The notes under the pieces were generated by a model that did not search any database, was not told the origin of the DNA, and worked only from the letters and a program-made list of their open reading frames with translations. A stretch of 64,000 nt of DNA from Actomonas sp051209155. GTDB lineage: Bacteria > Verrucomicrobiota > Verrucomicrobiia > Opitutales > Opitutaceae. The DNA lies in assembly GCA_051209155.1 (NCBI GenBank), contig JBPJGB010000004.1; one strand, given 5' to 3'. The stretch's first letter is position 1. Each line of letters opens with the position of its first letter. This document shows positions 42,592 to 50,873 of the stretch, in pieces. A program made the translations under genes and the position numbers.

Positions 42592-44025
42592 ATGTCCCAG
42601 CTTTCACCGACTGATCTGATGGCTGCCTTCCGCGATGCGGGCCAAGGGCAGGTCTTCGCCTTTTACGACGCCCTCGACGCCAACGCGCAGGAAACCTTGC
42701 TGGCTGAGGCGGCCGAAATCGACTTGGCCGAGGTCGCGCGTCTCAAGCGGGAGCTGATCGACAGCGATCACGGAGCGGGCGTGGATCTGAGTGATCTGAC
42801 TCCGGCGCCTTACGAAAAGCGTCCGGAGCAAGGCGGTGACGCCGCAGCTTGGGACAAGGCCCTGGCGGCGGGGGAACAGGCGTTGCGCGCCGGCCGAGTG
42901 GCGGCCTTCACGGTTGCGGGCGGGCAGGGAACCCGGCTCGGTTACGATGGACCCAAGGGCACCTTTCCGGTCACGCCGGTGCTCGAGAAAACCCTCTTTC
43001 AGGTCTTTGCCGAAAAGATTGGGGCCGCCGGAAAACGCTACGGCGTGGTGATTCCGTGGCTGATCATGACCAGCCATCAGAATCACGAGGCGACCGAGTC
43101 GTTTTTGCGGGAGCACGCCTTCTTCGGCCTCGCTCCGGAGCAGGTGCGCTTCTTCCGCCAAGGCCGCATGCCGGCGGTGGACATGAACGGGAAGATCATG
43201 CTCGCCAGCCAAGGCAGCATCGCGATGTCCCCGGATGGTCACGGGGGCTCGCTGCGGGCCCTCGATCGCAGTGGCGCGCTCGATTTTTTGGCGGCGCGGG
43301 GCATCGACATCATCAGTTACTTCCAAGTGGACAATCCCCTCATCCGGGTCATCGACCCGGCCTTCATTGGCTGGCACGTGCTGCGGGGCTCGGAGATGTC
43401 GAGCAAGATGGTGCCGAAGGCTTACGCCGGCGAAAAGGTCGGCCATTTCTGCGAGCAGCGCGGCAAGACGGTGGTGGTGGAGTATTCCGATTTGCCGAGC
43501 GAGATGCAGGAAGAGACCGACGCGAACGGTGAGCTGCGTTACCTGGCCGGCAGCATCGCGATTCATGTGCTCGACCGCGAGTTTGTGCGCCGTCTTGCCC
43601 AAGGTGGCGAAGGGGTCGCGTTGCCGTTTCATCGCGCCAACAAAAAGATCCCCACGGTGGACGAAAGTGGTGCGCCGGTGAAACCCGACGCGCCGAACGG
43701 CATCAAGTTCGAGATGTTTGTCTTCGATGCGCTGCCTTTCGCGAAAAATCCGGTCATCATCGAAACACGGCGGGAGGACGATTTTTCCCCGGTCAAGAAT
43801 GCCGAGGGCGTCGACAGCCCGGCGACCAGCCGGGCCGATCAATTGCGCCAGTTTGCGCGCTGGGCCAATGCCCACGGCGCCGCGCTTGCGGTCGACGACA
43901 CGGGTTTGCCGGCGGTCACATTCGAAGTCGCCCCGTCCTTCGGTTACGACGAAGCCTCGTTCGCCGCGTCCTGGGCGGCCGCCGATCCCACACCGCAGAT
44001 CGAGGCCGGGACGGTGCTGGCGTAG
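42592..44025 (+). CDS. UDP-sugar pyrophosphorylase, UAP1 type (probable UDP-N-acetylglucosamine pyrophosphorylase)
   Basis: A 477-residue protein from ATG 42592 (MSQLSPTDLMAAFRDAGQGQ). The UDPGP family motif is FTVAGGQGTRLGYDGPKGTF (about 106-125). The closest architecture is the eukaryote-like UAP1 group: MTSHQNHEATESFL, FFRQGRMPAVD, the C-terminal FDALPFAKNPVIIETRREDD and FSPVKNAEGVDSPATSRADQ. It makes UDP-GlcNAc (or a related UDP-sugar) from UTP. It is followed by a phosphohexomutase after the inserted GxxExxY element, a logical pairing of sugar-phosphate mutase and pyrophosphorylase. Confidence 0.87.
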   Translation: MSQLSPTDLMAAFRDAGQGQVFAFYDALDANAQETLLAEAAEIDLAEVARLKRELIDSDHGAGVDLSDLTPAPYEKRPEQGGDAAAWDKALAAGEQALRAGRVAAFTVAGGQGTRLGYDGPKGTFPVTPVLEKTLFQVFAEKIGAAGKRYGVVIPWLIMTSHQNHEATESFLREHAFFGLAPEQVRFFRQGRMPAVDMNGKIMLASQGSIAMSPDGHGGSLRALDRSGALDFLAARGIDIISYFQVDNPLIRVIDPAFIGWHVLRGSEMSSKMVPKAYAGEKVGHFCEQRGKTVVVEYSDLPSEMQEETDANGELRYLAGSIAIHVLDREFVRRLAQGGEGVALPFHRANKKIPTVDESGAPVKPDAPNGIKFEMFVFDALPFAKNPVIIETRREDDFSPVKNAEGVDSPATSRADQLRQFARWANAHGAALAVDDTGLPAVTFEVAPSFGYDEASFAASWAAADPTPQIEAGTVLA

Positions 44026-44031
44026 AATCTT

Positions 44032-44494
44032 AACCGCAGATTTCGCTGATGGGCGCAGATACGGAGAGGCAATGAATGCGGTAGAATGTGACTTCCCGCA
44101 GGGCGAATTGAGTCACCGGATCATTGGCGCTGCGATGAAGGTTCTGAATACACTTAAACCGGGACTGGATGAGAAGCTCTACGAGAACGCTTTGGTGATC
44201 GAGCTGCGGAAAGCTGGTTTGGATGTGGAGCAGCAGCAGAGCTTCCCCGTCTACTACGAGAGGGAGCTCATTGGACGGCTCGTTCCTGATCTTATCGTCG
44301 GCGGAAAGGTCATCGTGGATCCGAAGGTTGCAGAATCGTTCTCCGAAACGCATGTTGCCCAAATGCTGGGCTACCTGGCTGTGACTGGCTTGGACCTGGC
44401 CCTTCTCCTCAACTTCAAACACGCCAAGCTTCAGGTGAAGCGTGTCGCCAAAAGCACTTCCTAAAATCTGCGTTCATCTGCGTAATCAGCGGTT
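44032..44494. repeat. Inverted-arm element of family A type carrying a GxxExxY gene
   Basis: The left arm is AACCGCAGATTTCGCTGATG with GGCGCAGATACGGAGAGGCA. The right arm is AATCTGCGTTCATCTGCG with TAATCAGCGGTT, whose complement reads AACCGCTGATTACGCAGATG then AACGCAGATT. These are the same outer arms as in the gene-less family A copies. The left arm ends exactly at the gene's start codon and the right arm begins right after its stop, so the gene replaces the core. Confidence 0.83.
44072..44464 (+). CDS. GxxExxY protein (PD-(D/E)XK nuclease superfamily)
   Basis: A 130-residue protein from ATG 44072. The name-giving motif is Gly31-Leu-Asp-Glu34-Lys-Leu-Tyr37, within LKPGLDEKLYENAL. A PD-(D/E)XK-type site can be read as Pro72-Asp73 (LVPDLIV) followed by Asp83-Pro-Lys85 (IVDPKV); most relatives have Glu where Asp83 stands. 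TGLDLALLLNFKHAKLQVKR is a typical tail. The family belongs to a nuclease-fold superfamily but has no settled function. Its position between inverted arms of a dispersed repeat is the notable point. It sits between a UDP-sugar pyrophosphorylase and a phosphomutase. Confidence 0.9.
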   Translation: MNAVECDFPQGELSHRIIGAAMKVLNTLKPGLDEKLYENALVIELRKAGLDVEQQQSFPVYYERELIGRLVPDLIVGGKVIVDPKVAESFSETHVAQMLGYLAVTGLDLALLLNFKHAKLQVKRVAKSTS

Positions 44495-44506
44495 CAACTT
44501 CATTTC

Positions 44507-46465
44507 ATGAGCACCCTCGAATCCATCAAAGCGGCCGGTGAGGCCGGACAATTGCTTCCTTCCACGGTCGAGAATCTTTCGACCTGGCTTCAGGCCGGTT
44601 TGCCGGCGTGGGTGAACCAGAGTGTCGACGAACTGGTGGGGCAGCAGGCCTGGGACGAACTCAATGACCGCTTCTACCGCGACCTTGCCTTCGGCACCGG
44701 CGGCATGCGCGGACGCACCATTGGGCGAATTGTGACTTCCGTCGAAGAGGGCACGCTCGGTCCGCAGGGCACGCCCGAGCATGCGGCGGCGGGCTGCAAC
44801 ATCCTCAACGACTTCACCCTGGTGCGGGCGACCGTGGGGCTCTTCCGCTACGTGAGCGGTTTTCTCCAGGAGTCCGATCGTCCCGAGGTGCCGACCATCG
44901 TGATCGCGCATGACGTTCGTCACTTTTCGCGTCACTTCTGCGAACTGGCGGCCTCGACCTGGATCCAACTCGGCGGCAATGCGTTCATCTTTGATGGTCC
45001 GCGCTCGACGCCCCAACTCAGCTTCAGCGTGCGTTGGCTCGGTGCCCACTGCGGCGTCGTGATCACGGCCTCGCACAATCCGCCGCACGACAACGGCTTC
45101 AAAGCCTACTTCGAGGACGGTGCCCAGGTGGTCGCGCCGCACGACAAGGGCATCGTTTCGCAAGTGGGTCAGGTGCCGTTGACGGAGCTGTCCCAGTTCC
45201 TCGAGGTGTCGCCCGATCGGGTCATCACTTTGGGCCGGGTGGCCGACGACGCCTACCTCGCGGCGGCGTCCCAGGCTGCGATCGACACCGAGGTCTTCAA
45301 GCAGACCAAACTCTCCATCGGTTTCACCAACATCCACGGCGTCGGCGGCGTGGCCTCCGTGCCCCTGTTGGCGCACGCTGGCTGCGACGTCCACGAGGTG
45401 CCGGAACAGGCGGGTTTTGATTCCCGTTTCCCCACCGTGAAATCGCCCAATCCGGAAAACGCCGAAGCCCTCGCGTTGGCGGTGAAGATGGCGGAGGAAA
45501 AGAACCTCGACGTCATCGTGGCGACGGACCCCGACTGCGATCGCATGGGCTGCGCCGTGCGCGGCAACGACGGCAAGATGCACCTGCTGACCGGCAACCA
45601 GATCGGTGCCTTGTTGGCTGACTACCGCATCGGCAAATACAAGGAGCTCGGCTGGATTCCGGCTGAAGGCTCGGGAAAGGTCGCACTCGTGAAGACCTTC
45701 GTCACCTCGCCGCTGCAGGACGCGATCGGCAAGGGCCACGGCGTGAAGGTCATCAACACGCTCACCGGTTTTAAGTGGATTGCCTCCAAGATGCGCGGCT
45801 ACGAGGAGCAGTTGAAGGCAGCGTTGCTCAAGCAAGGCATCGGCCTCGACTACGACGCCACGCCGTTCGCTTCCCGGGCGAAACTGCTGCAGGAGCATTC
45901 GACCTTTTATGCCTTCGGTTCCGAGGAGAGCTACGGCTACCTGCCCAACGACTACGTGCGCGACAAGGACGGCAACGCCGCCTGCCTCATGTTCGCCGAA
46001 CTTTGCGCCGCCGCCAAGGCCAAGGGGGAGTCGATCCTCGATCGACTCGATGCCTTGTATCAGCAGCACGGTTACTTCACCGAAGGCACCATCAACCTCT
46101 ATTACGAGGGCGCCACCGGTGCGCAAAAGATCAAGCGGATCCTCGATACCTACCGTTCGAATCCGCCGGAAGCGTTCGGCGACGTGAAGGTGACGAAGTT
46201 CGAAGACTTCGGCGTGCAGGATATCAGCGACGCTGACGGCGAGCTCATCCCGAAGCAGGACCTCTATTTCGTGACGCTCAGCAACGGCTACTCGTTCGCC
46301 GCCCGCGGTAGCGGCACCGAGCCGAAGATGAAGTTCTACGTTTTCGCGCAGGCGCCGGTCGGCGAGGGCTCCGATCTCGCAACCGCCAAGGCGGCCGTGG
46401 CCGAGGAGCTGGGCAAGGTGAAGGCCGCGATCGAAGCCGACGCCAAGGCCCGCGCCGAAGGTTGA
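44507..46465 (+). CDS. Phosphoglucomutase/phosphomannomutase family protein
   Basis: A 652-residue alpha-D-phosphohexomutase, long like PGM2-type enzymes. Motifs in order: FGTGGMRGRTIGRI (about 64-77), the phosphoserine loop TASHNPPHDNGFKAY (about 186-200), the metal-binding DPDCDRMG (about 342-349), the sugar-binding GSEESYGYL (about 468-476) and a C-terminal SFAARGSGTEPKMKFY phosphate-binding segment. It interconverts hexose 6- and 1-phosphates, feeding nucleotide-sugar synthesis with the pyrophosphorylase upstream. Only 13 bp separate it from the right arm of the inserted element. Confidence 0.93.
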   Translation: MSTLESIKAAGEAGQLLPSTVENLSTWLQAGLPAWVNQSVDELVGQQAWDELNDRFYRDLAFGTGGMRGRTIGRIVTSVEEGTLGPQGTPEHAAAGCNILNDFTLVRATVGLFRYVSGFLQESDRPEVPTIVIAHDVRHFSRHFCELAASTWIQLGGNAFIFDGPRSTPQLSFSVRWLGAHCGVVITASHNPPHDNGFKAYFEDGAQVVAPHDKGIVSQVGQVPLTELSQFLEVSPDRVITLGRVADDAYLAAASQAAIDTEVFKQTKLSIGFTNIHGVGGVASVPLLAHAGCDVHEVPEQAGFDSRFPTVKSPNPENAEALALAVKMAEEKNLDVIVATDPDCDRMGCAVRGNDGKMHLLTGNQIGALLADYRIGKYKELGWIPAEGSGKVALVKTFVTSPLQDAIGKGHGVKVINTLTGFKWIASKMRGYEEQLKAALLKQGIGLDYDATPFASRAKLLQEHSTFYAFGSEESYGYLPNDYVRDKDGNAACLMFAELCAAAKAKGESILDRLDALYQQHGYFTEGTINLYYEGATGAQKIKRILDTYRSNPPEAFGDVKVTKFEDFGVQDISDADGELIPKQDLYFVTLSNGYSFAARGSGTEPKMKFYVFAQAPVGEGSDLATAKAAVAEELGKVKAAIEADAKARAEG

Positions 46466-46470
46466 GCGCC

Positions 46471-46573
46471 ACCGGGGTCACCGACCCCGGCTACAGCGTT
46501 CACACGAACCGGGGTCACCGACCCGGGCTACAGCGGAGTCCGGACTGTAGCCGGGCTCGGTGAGCCCGGTTTG
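46471..46573. repeat. CCGGGGTCACCGACCC repeats with long hairpin
   Basis: Two direct copies of CCGGGGTCACCGACCC(C)GG followed by GCTACAG lie at 46471-46496 and 46508-46533. An inverted copy, CTGTAGCCGGGCTCGGTG with AGCCCGGTT, lies at 46545-46573. The second and third form a stem of about 27 bp around a short loop. It could terminate both convergent genes, and it supplies the last codons of the HDAC-like gene. Confidence 0.72.
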
Positions 46574-47466
46574 CTCGCGTAGTCCGCCACCCGCAAGACC
46601 GTGTCCGCGTGCAGCCGCGCGGTTTTGACGCGGTCGCGATTGTAGCCGCCGCCGTAGAGCACGGCGGTCGGCACGTGGTGCTGGGTGACGAGGTCGAGCA
46701 CGTGGTGATCCCGCGCCGCGAAATGTTCGTCGTGCAGGCGCATTTGGCCGAAGCGGTCGTCCACGTGCAGGTCGGCGCCCGCGATCCAAAAGACAAAGTC
46801 CGGGGCAAAGTCCTCGAACGCGGGACGCAGCGTCGCCTCGAGTTGGTCCAGGTAGTCGGCGCCGGTTACGTAGCGCGGCAGGGGCACGTCGAGGTCCCCG
46901 GGGGTTTTTTCGGCCGGATAGTTCTTCCCCACGTGGTTGGAGTAGGTGAAGACGTTGGGATCACGTGCGAAAAGGCCGTGCGTGCCGTTGCCTTGGTGGG
47001 CGTCGGTATCGATCACGAAGATACGCCACTCCGGCCGATGCGCCTGCAGCTCTCGGATCGCGATCGCGACGTCGTTGAGCACGCAGTAACCCAGGCCACG
47101 ATCGGCAAAGGCGTGGTGGGTGCCACCGGCGAGGTTGCAGGCCAGACCGTCCTGCATCGCTGCAGCCGTGCCAGCCAGGGTGCCGCCGACCTCAAGCGCG
47201 GAGCGGGCCAGCAGGGCCGGGCTGGCGGGGAGACCGAGTCGCACAGCCGCCGCCTTGTCGAGGGTGTTGGCACGGATCGACTGGAGATACTCCGCCGTGT
47301 GGATGCGGTGCAATTGCTCTGCGCTCGCGGGGGCGTGCGATTCGATGACGACGCGCGGGTGGGCGGCTTCGCGCAACATCGCTTCCGCGCGCCAGAACTT
47401 GTCCATCGGAAAGGGATGCTCGGGAGGCAGCGGGAAAACGTAGTCAGGGTGGTAAAAGCAGCGCAT
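46528..47466 (-). CDS. Histone deacetylase/acetoin-utilisation family hydrolase
   Basis: A 312-residue protein from ATG 47466 (MRCFYHPDYVFPLPPEHPF). It is a zinc amidohydrolase of the arginase/deacetylase fold. The catalytic and metal-binding residues lie in GGTHHAFADRGLGYCVLNDV (about 124-143), DTDAHQGNGTHGLF (about 158-171) and WIAGADLHVDDRFG (about 246-259). Bacterial members deacetylate small molecules or polyamines. The C-terminal tail KPGSPSPATVRTPL comes from the CCGGG hairpin repeat and is not family sequence, so the original stop was probably replaced. It is convergent with the phosphomutase. Confidence 0.87.
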   Translation of the reverse strand: MRCFYHPDYVFPLPPEHPFPMDKFWRAEAMLREAAHPRVVIESHAPASAEQLHRIHTAEYLQSIRANTLDKAAAVRLGLPASPALLARSALEVGGTLAGTAAAMQDGLACNLAGGTHHAFADRGLGYCVLNDVAIAIRELQAHRPEWRIFVIDTDAHQGNGTHGLFARDPNVFTYSNHVGKNYPAEKTPGDLDVPLPRYVTGADYLDQLEATLRPAFEDFAPDFVFWIAGADLHVDDRFGQMRLHDEHFAARDHHVLDLVTQHHVPTAVLYGGGYNRDRVKTARLHADTVLRVADYASKPGSPSPATVRTPL

Positions 47467-47493
47467 GCGAACGGTTCGCGGAAAACGTGATGT

Positions 47494-47528
47494 ATGGCCG
47501 CAGGAAGGCGCAAAAGACGCAAAAGGTA
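47494..47528. repeat. Family B arm, isolated
   Basis: GGCCGCAGGAAGGCGCAAAA plus GACGCAAAAGGTAAGCC matches the left arm of the family B repeats without the palindrome. It lies in the short divergent gap before the DUF3253-like gene. Confidence 0.55.
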
Positions 47529-47599
47529 AGCCGGTTCGCAAAATTTGGCCACGTTCAGGCGGGACTTGCGAATGGGTTTGAGCAGATTTCGCTGCGAGC

Positions 47600-47830
47600 G
47601 TGGAAGAGGCGATCTGGACGGAACTGGCGAAGCTCAAACCTGGCACCACGATGTGTCCGGGCATGCTGGCGCGGCGGCTGGGCACGACCTTGTCGAAACT
47701 ACGGCCGACCTATCGGACCATGGCGGAGCGCGGCGAACTTTGCGTCACCCAGCGCGGCGAACCTGCTGATCTCGCGACCTTGCGGGGACCGTTTCGGATC
47801 ACGCTGTCGGCAAAGCCCAGGTCCGAGTGA
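47600..47830 (+). CDS. DUF3253-like small protein
   Basis: A 76-residue protein with a GTG start (MEEAIWTELAKLKPGTTMCP). The pattern TTMCPGMLARRLG, then RPTYRTMAERGELCVTQRGE and LRGPFRI fits DUF3253, a small winged-helix-like domain of unknown role that may bind nucleic acid. Its 3' end overlaps the convergent MFS gene by 32 bp. Confidence 0.72.
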   Translation: MEEAIWTELAKLKPGTTMCPGMLARRLGTTLSKLRPTYRTMAERGELCVTQRGEPADLATLRGPFRITLSAKPRSE

Positions 47831-49037
47831 GGCGCACGACCTGCGTGGCGCTCAAACAGGCCAAGCCCGTGGCAACGGCGAAGCCGGTCAGCATGGCGCT
47901 GTAACTGACGCCGAACTCCAGCAGCAGACCGGCGAGGGCCGGACCGGCGGCGGAGGAAAACACCGCCAGCGAGCCGGTGAGGCCTTTGATGGTGCCGAGT
48001 TGTGCGGGACCGTAGAGTTCGGCCCAGATGGCGGTGAGCACATTGCCGGAGGAACCGGCGGTGAGTCCGGTGAGCACGAAGAACCCTACGCCCATGGCCG
48101 GATGCTGTCCCCACGCCAGGAGAAGGAACCCGAGCGTGACCGGCAACGCGACCCACGGCGCGAGCCGGATGGCGCCCAGCCGGTCGATGCGATGACCGGA
48201 GGTCAGCGAGGTGCCGGCACGGAAGATCGCAAACAGCGTGAACAGCGAAGCCATGAAGGTGGTGCTCCAGCCCTTGCTGACGGCGATGGGGGCCTGGTAG
48301 AGGAACGCGGCCGTCACCAACATGGGGAGAAGCACCTGAATGGGCAGCATCCACCAGAAGCGTGGATCCCGTCCCATGAGTTTGAACGCGTCGACCAATT
48401 GGCGGCGCGTTGAACGTCTGGGGCCGGCCTGGAAGTCGGCGGCGACAAAGGTTTCAAACCGCGCGCGGGCGATCAGTCGGGTCGACGCCCACGGCAAGGC
48501 GGTGAGATAAAAGACGCCGATGGCGATCCACAGCAGCCGCCAGTCGATCCAAATGAGTAGGGCGGCGGCCAAGGGGGGCAACACGGCCTCGCCGAGCGGG
48601 TAGCCCAAGGAGGTCAGTCCGAGAGCGAGTCCGCGCCGGCGTTCGAAGCCCTTGGCCATCGTGGTGTTCGCGATGTGGGTGACGAGACCGGGGCCGCACA
48701 AGCGCAGGCCAACGACCGCCAGGAACAGAATCGCCGGGTGCACCGTGGCGGCCATGACCAGGGCGGCGAGACCGAGTCCGAGGAATACCCGCCGGGTGTA
48801 GGGCGCGAGCGGGGTGGTGTCATAGGAGGCCGCGGCAAAAGGAAGCATAAGCGCCCCGACGAGAGTGCCGGCGGCGTAGACGGTGCCGAACTGCCCCTCG
48901 GTCAGCGGCAGCGCCGCGACCAGCGAAGGCACGAACATCGAGATGAAGAAGGTTTGGCCGACGCTGGTGAACAGCGTGGTGCCGAAACCGAAGGCGGCTT
49001 CGACCGGCTGCTCGCGGATGAAGCGCAGATAGCCCAT
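47799..49037 (-). CDS. Major facilitator superfamily transporter
   Basis: A 412-residue protein with about 12 hydrophobic helices in two halves. The first half has GTLVGALMLPFAAASYDTTP and the loop-2/3 region TRRVFLGLGLAALV. The second half includes VLTGLTAGSSGNVLTAIWAE and YGPAQLGTIKGLTGSLAVFS, typical of monocarboxylate-porter-like MFS proteins. The substrate is unknown. It starts 3 bp beyond the dtd stop codon, so it is probably translated from the argA-dtd message. Confidence 0.85.
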   Translation of the reverse strand: MGYLRFIREQPVEAAFGFGTTLFTSVGQTFFISMFVPSLVAALPLTEGQFGTVYAAGTLVGALMLPFAAASYDTTPLAPYTRRVFLGLGLAALVMAATVHPAILFLAVVGLRLCGPGLVTHIANTTMAKGFERRRGLALGLTSLGYPLGEAVLPPLAAALLIWIDWRLLWIAIGVFYLTALPWASTRLIARARFETFVAADFQAGPRRSTRRQLVDAFKLMGRDPRFWWMLPIQVLLPMLVTAAFLYQAPIAVSKGWSTTFMASLFTLFAIFRAGTSLTSGHRIDRLGAIRLAPWVALPVTLGFLLLAWGQHPAMGVGFFVLTGLTAGSSGNVLTAIWAELYGPAQLGTIKGLTGSLAVFSSAAGPALAGLLLEFGVSYSAMLTGFAVATGLACLSATQVVRLTRTWALPTA

Positions 49038-49040
49038 CGC

Positions 49041-49496
49041 TCAGGCCTTTTGCGGCGTGTCGAGGATGAGGGTCACCGGGCCGTCGTTGCAGAGGTCTAC
49101 CGCCATCATGGCGCCGAATTCGCCGCCAGGCACCGGGCGGCCGCCGAGGGCGGCGGAGAGTTGCTGGCGGAACGCTTCGTAAAGCGGCTCGGCCTGCGCG
49201 GGCGGCGCGGCGTCGTTGAAGGACGGGCGCGTGCCCTTGCGCACGCGGGCGTGCAGGGTGAATTGACTGACCACCAGCGCCTCGCCGCCGGTATCGAGGA
49301 GCGAGCGGTTCATGTTGCCGCCCTCATCGGGAAAGATGCGCAGTTTGGCGATCTTGTCGGCCAGCCACTGGCCGTCGGTCTTGGTATCCGGATGTGTGAT
49401 ACCCAGCAGGATCAACACGCCGGGGCCGATCTCGCCGACCACGCGCTTGTCGACGGTGACCTTGGCCTGGGTGACGCGTTGAACGACGGCGCGCAT
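49041..49496 (-). CDS. dtd: D-aminoacyl-tRNA deacylase
   Basis: A 151-residue protein. It removes D-amino acids (and glycine from tRNA-Ala) by acting on the ester bond. The start MRAVVQRVTQAKVTVD and the diagnostic motifs SQFTLHARVRKGTRPSF (about 77-93) and NDGPVTLILDT near the C-terminus are all present; a Gly-cisPro-type motif lies in that last segment. It sits between argA and an MFS gene with gaps of 4 and 3 bp. Confidence 0.95.
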   Translation of the reverse strand: MRAVVQRVTQAKVTVDKRVVGEIGPGVLILLGITHPDTKTDGQWLADKIAKLRIFPDEGGNMNRSLLDTGGEALVVSQFTLHARVRKGTRPSFNDAAPPAQAEPLYEAFRQQLSAALGGRPVPGGEFGAMMAVDLCNDGPVTLILDTPQKA

Positions 49497-49500
49497 GCCC

Positions 49501-50820
49501 TCAGAGTGAGCGCACCAGCACCTTGGCGTTGCGGCCGCTGGCCTCGTAGGTCTTCAGGCGGTCGGCGGGCAGGGCGGTCTTTTCGGCCTCGGTGAAACCG
49601 CAGGTGTTGGTGAAAAAGCCGGGGTTCTGGGTGGAGAGGGCCAGCAGTTGGGACGCGCCGTGCTCCTTGGCGCGGAGGGCGGCGAACTCCACCATCTTGC
49701 GCCCGACGCCCCGCTTGTGGTGGAAGGGCATGACGTAGAGGGAGCCGAGCTCGGCGATCTCCGGGCGGTCCGGGTAGAACTGCAGGGTCACGCAGGCGAT
49801 GATGTTTTCGTCGACTTCGAAGACGTAGAATTGGTCGATGTTTTTCTCGATCGCCTGCTGGGTGCGATGAAGCAGTTCCTCGCGCTTCACCGCACTGCGG
49901 GTGAGGCTGTGGATGAAACGCACGTCGCTGCGGGTGGCCTTGCGGATCTGTTGATAGTCGTTGCCGTAAACGAGGGTGCCGACGCCCTCGCTGGAAAAGA
50001 TTTCGTTGAGCAAGCCGTCGTAGATGCGGCCGTCGACGAGGTGGACACGCGGGATGCCGCTCTCAATGGCCTTCACCGCATGCACCGCCTTGGAGCGGGC
50101 GGCGGCGGCGATCGAATCGGGGGAAGTTTCGAGGGTCTTGGAGAGGGTTTCGACTGAGATGTCGCGGCGGAGCTCGTCGTTGATGAGCAGACCGTCCTGA
50201 TTGCTCAGGTAGATGACCTTGGTCGCGTCGAGGGCCTCGGCGATTTCGATGGCGAGCAGGTCGGAGTTGATCCGCAGGGTGTGGCCGTTGGGCGCGAAAC
50301 CGATGGGCTGAATGATCGGAATGATGTCGGCCGCGATGAGGTGGTGCAGGGTATCCTTGTCGATGCGGTCGACTCGGCCGGTGAACTGTTGGTCGACGCC
50401 TTTGAGGATGCCCACGGGCAGGGCGCGAATGGCGTTGGTGATGGCGCACTTCAGGCCGTTTTGGGTGAGGCCTTCGAGCACCAGGTGCGACACGCGGGAG
50501 GAGGCGCGGACGGCGAGATCCAGGGTGGCCTTGTCGGTCACGCCGGTGCCGTCGGCGTTGGTGATGGCGATGGCCCGCGACTCGGAGAGTTCCTTGAGCT
50601 GCACCGAAATGCCATGCACCAGCACGACCTTGATCGTGAGGCTGCGCAGGACGGCGATGTCGACCAGCAGGTTGGACAGGTTGTCATCGGCGATGACCGC
50701 ACCGTCGAGGGCGACGACGAAGATCTGATCCCGGAACCGCGGAATGTATTTCAGGATGCCGCGCAGATCGGTCGGTTTGATCATCGTGTCGGCGGCGGAA
50801 TTGGCGGTCGGGGAGGACAT
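49501..50820 (-). CDS. argA: N-acetylglutamate synthase (amino-acid kinase plus GNAT domains)
   Basis: A 439-residue protein with two domains. The N-terminal amino-acid-kinase fold (about 1-280) includes VVALDGAVIADDNLSNLLVD, VVLVHGISVQL and VIYLSNQDGLL. The C-terminal GNAT domain (about 285-439) includes CVTLQFYPDRPEIAELGSLY and HHKRGVGRKMVEFAALRAKE with the acetyl-CoA loop. It makes N-acetylglutamate from acetyl-CoA and glutamate, the first step of arginine synthesis, and is usually inhibited by arginine. It is first in the argA-dtd-MFS operon and is preceded by a T-rich leader. Confidence 0.93.
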   Translation of the reverse strand: MSSPTANSAADTMIKPTDLRGILKYIPRFRDQIFVVALDGAVIADDNLSNLLVDIAVLRSLTIKVVLVHGISVQLKELSESRAIAITNADGTGVTDKATLDLAVRASSRVSHLVLEGLTQNGLKCAITNAIRALPVGILKGVDQQFTGRVDRIDKDTLHHLIAADIIPIIQPIGFAPNGHTLRINSDLLAIEIAEALDATKVIYLSNQDGLLINDELRRDISVETLSKTLETSPDSIAAAARSKAVHAVKAIESGIPRVHLVDGRIYDGLLNEIFSSEGVGTLVYGNDYQQIRKATRSDVRFIHSLTRSAVKREELLHRTQQAIEKNIDQFYVFEVDENIIACVTLQFYPDRPEIAELGSLYVMPFHHKRGVGRKMVEFAALRAKEHGASQLLALSTQNPGFFTNTCGFTEAEKTALPADRLKTYEASGRNAKVLVRSL

Positions 50821-50825
50821 GTTGG

Positions 50826-50862
50826 GAAACGCTGAAAAACTGAAACGCGGAAAAGCAGAAAG
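50826..50862 (-). repeat. T-rich (TTTTCAGC)n leader before argA
   Basis: Toward the gene, the leader reads CTGCTTTTCCGCGTTTCAG then TTTTTCAGCGTTTCCCAAC and the ATG. It resembles the leaders before ispD and pyrF, and begins 6 bp from the start codon. Confidence 0.55.
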
Positions 50863-50873
50863 GGGGACTACGG

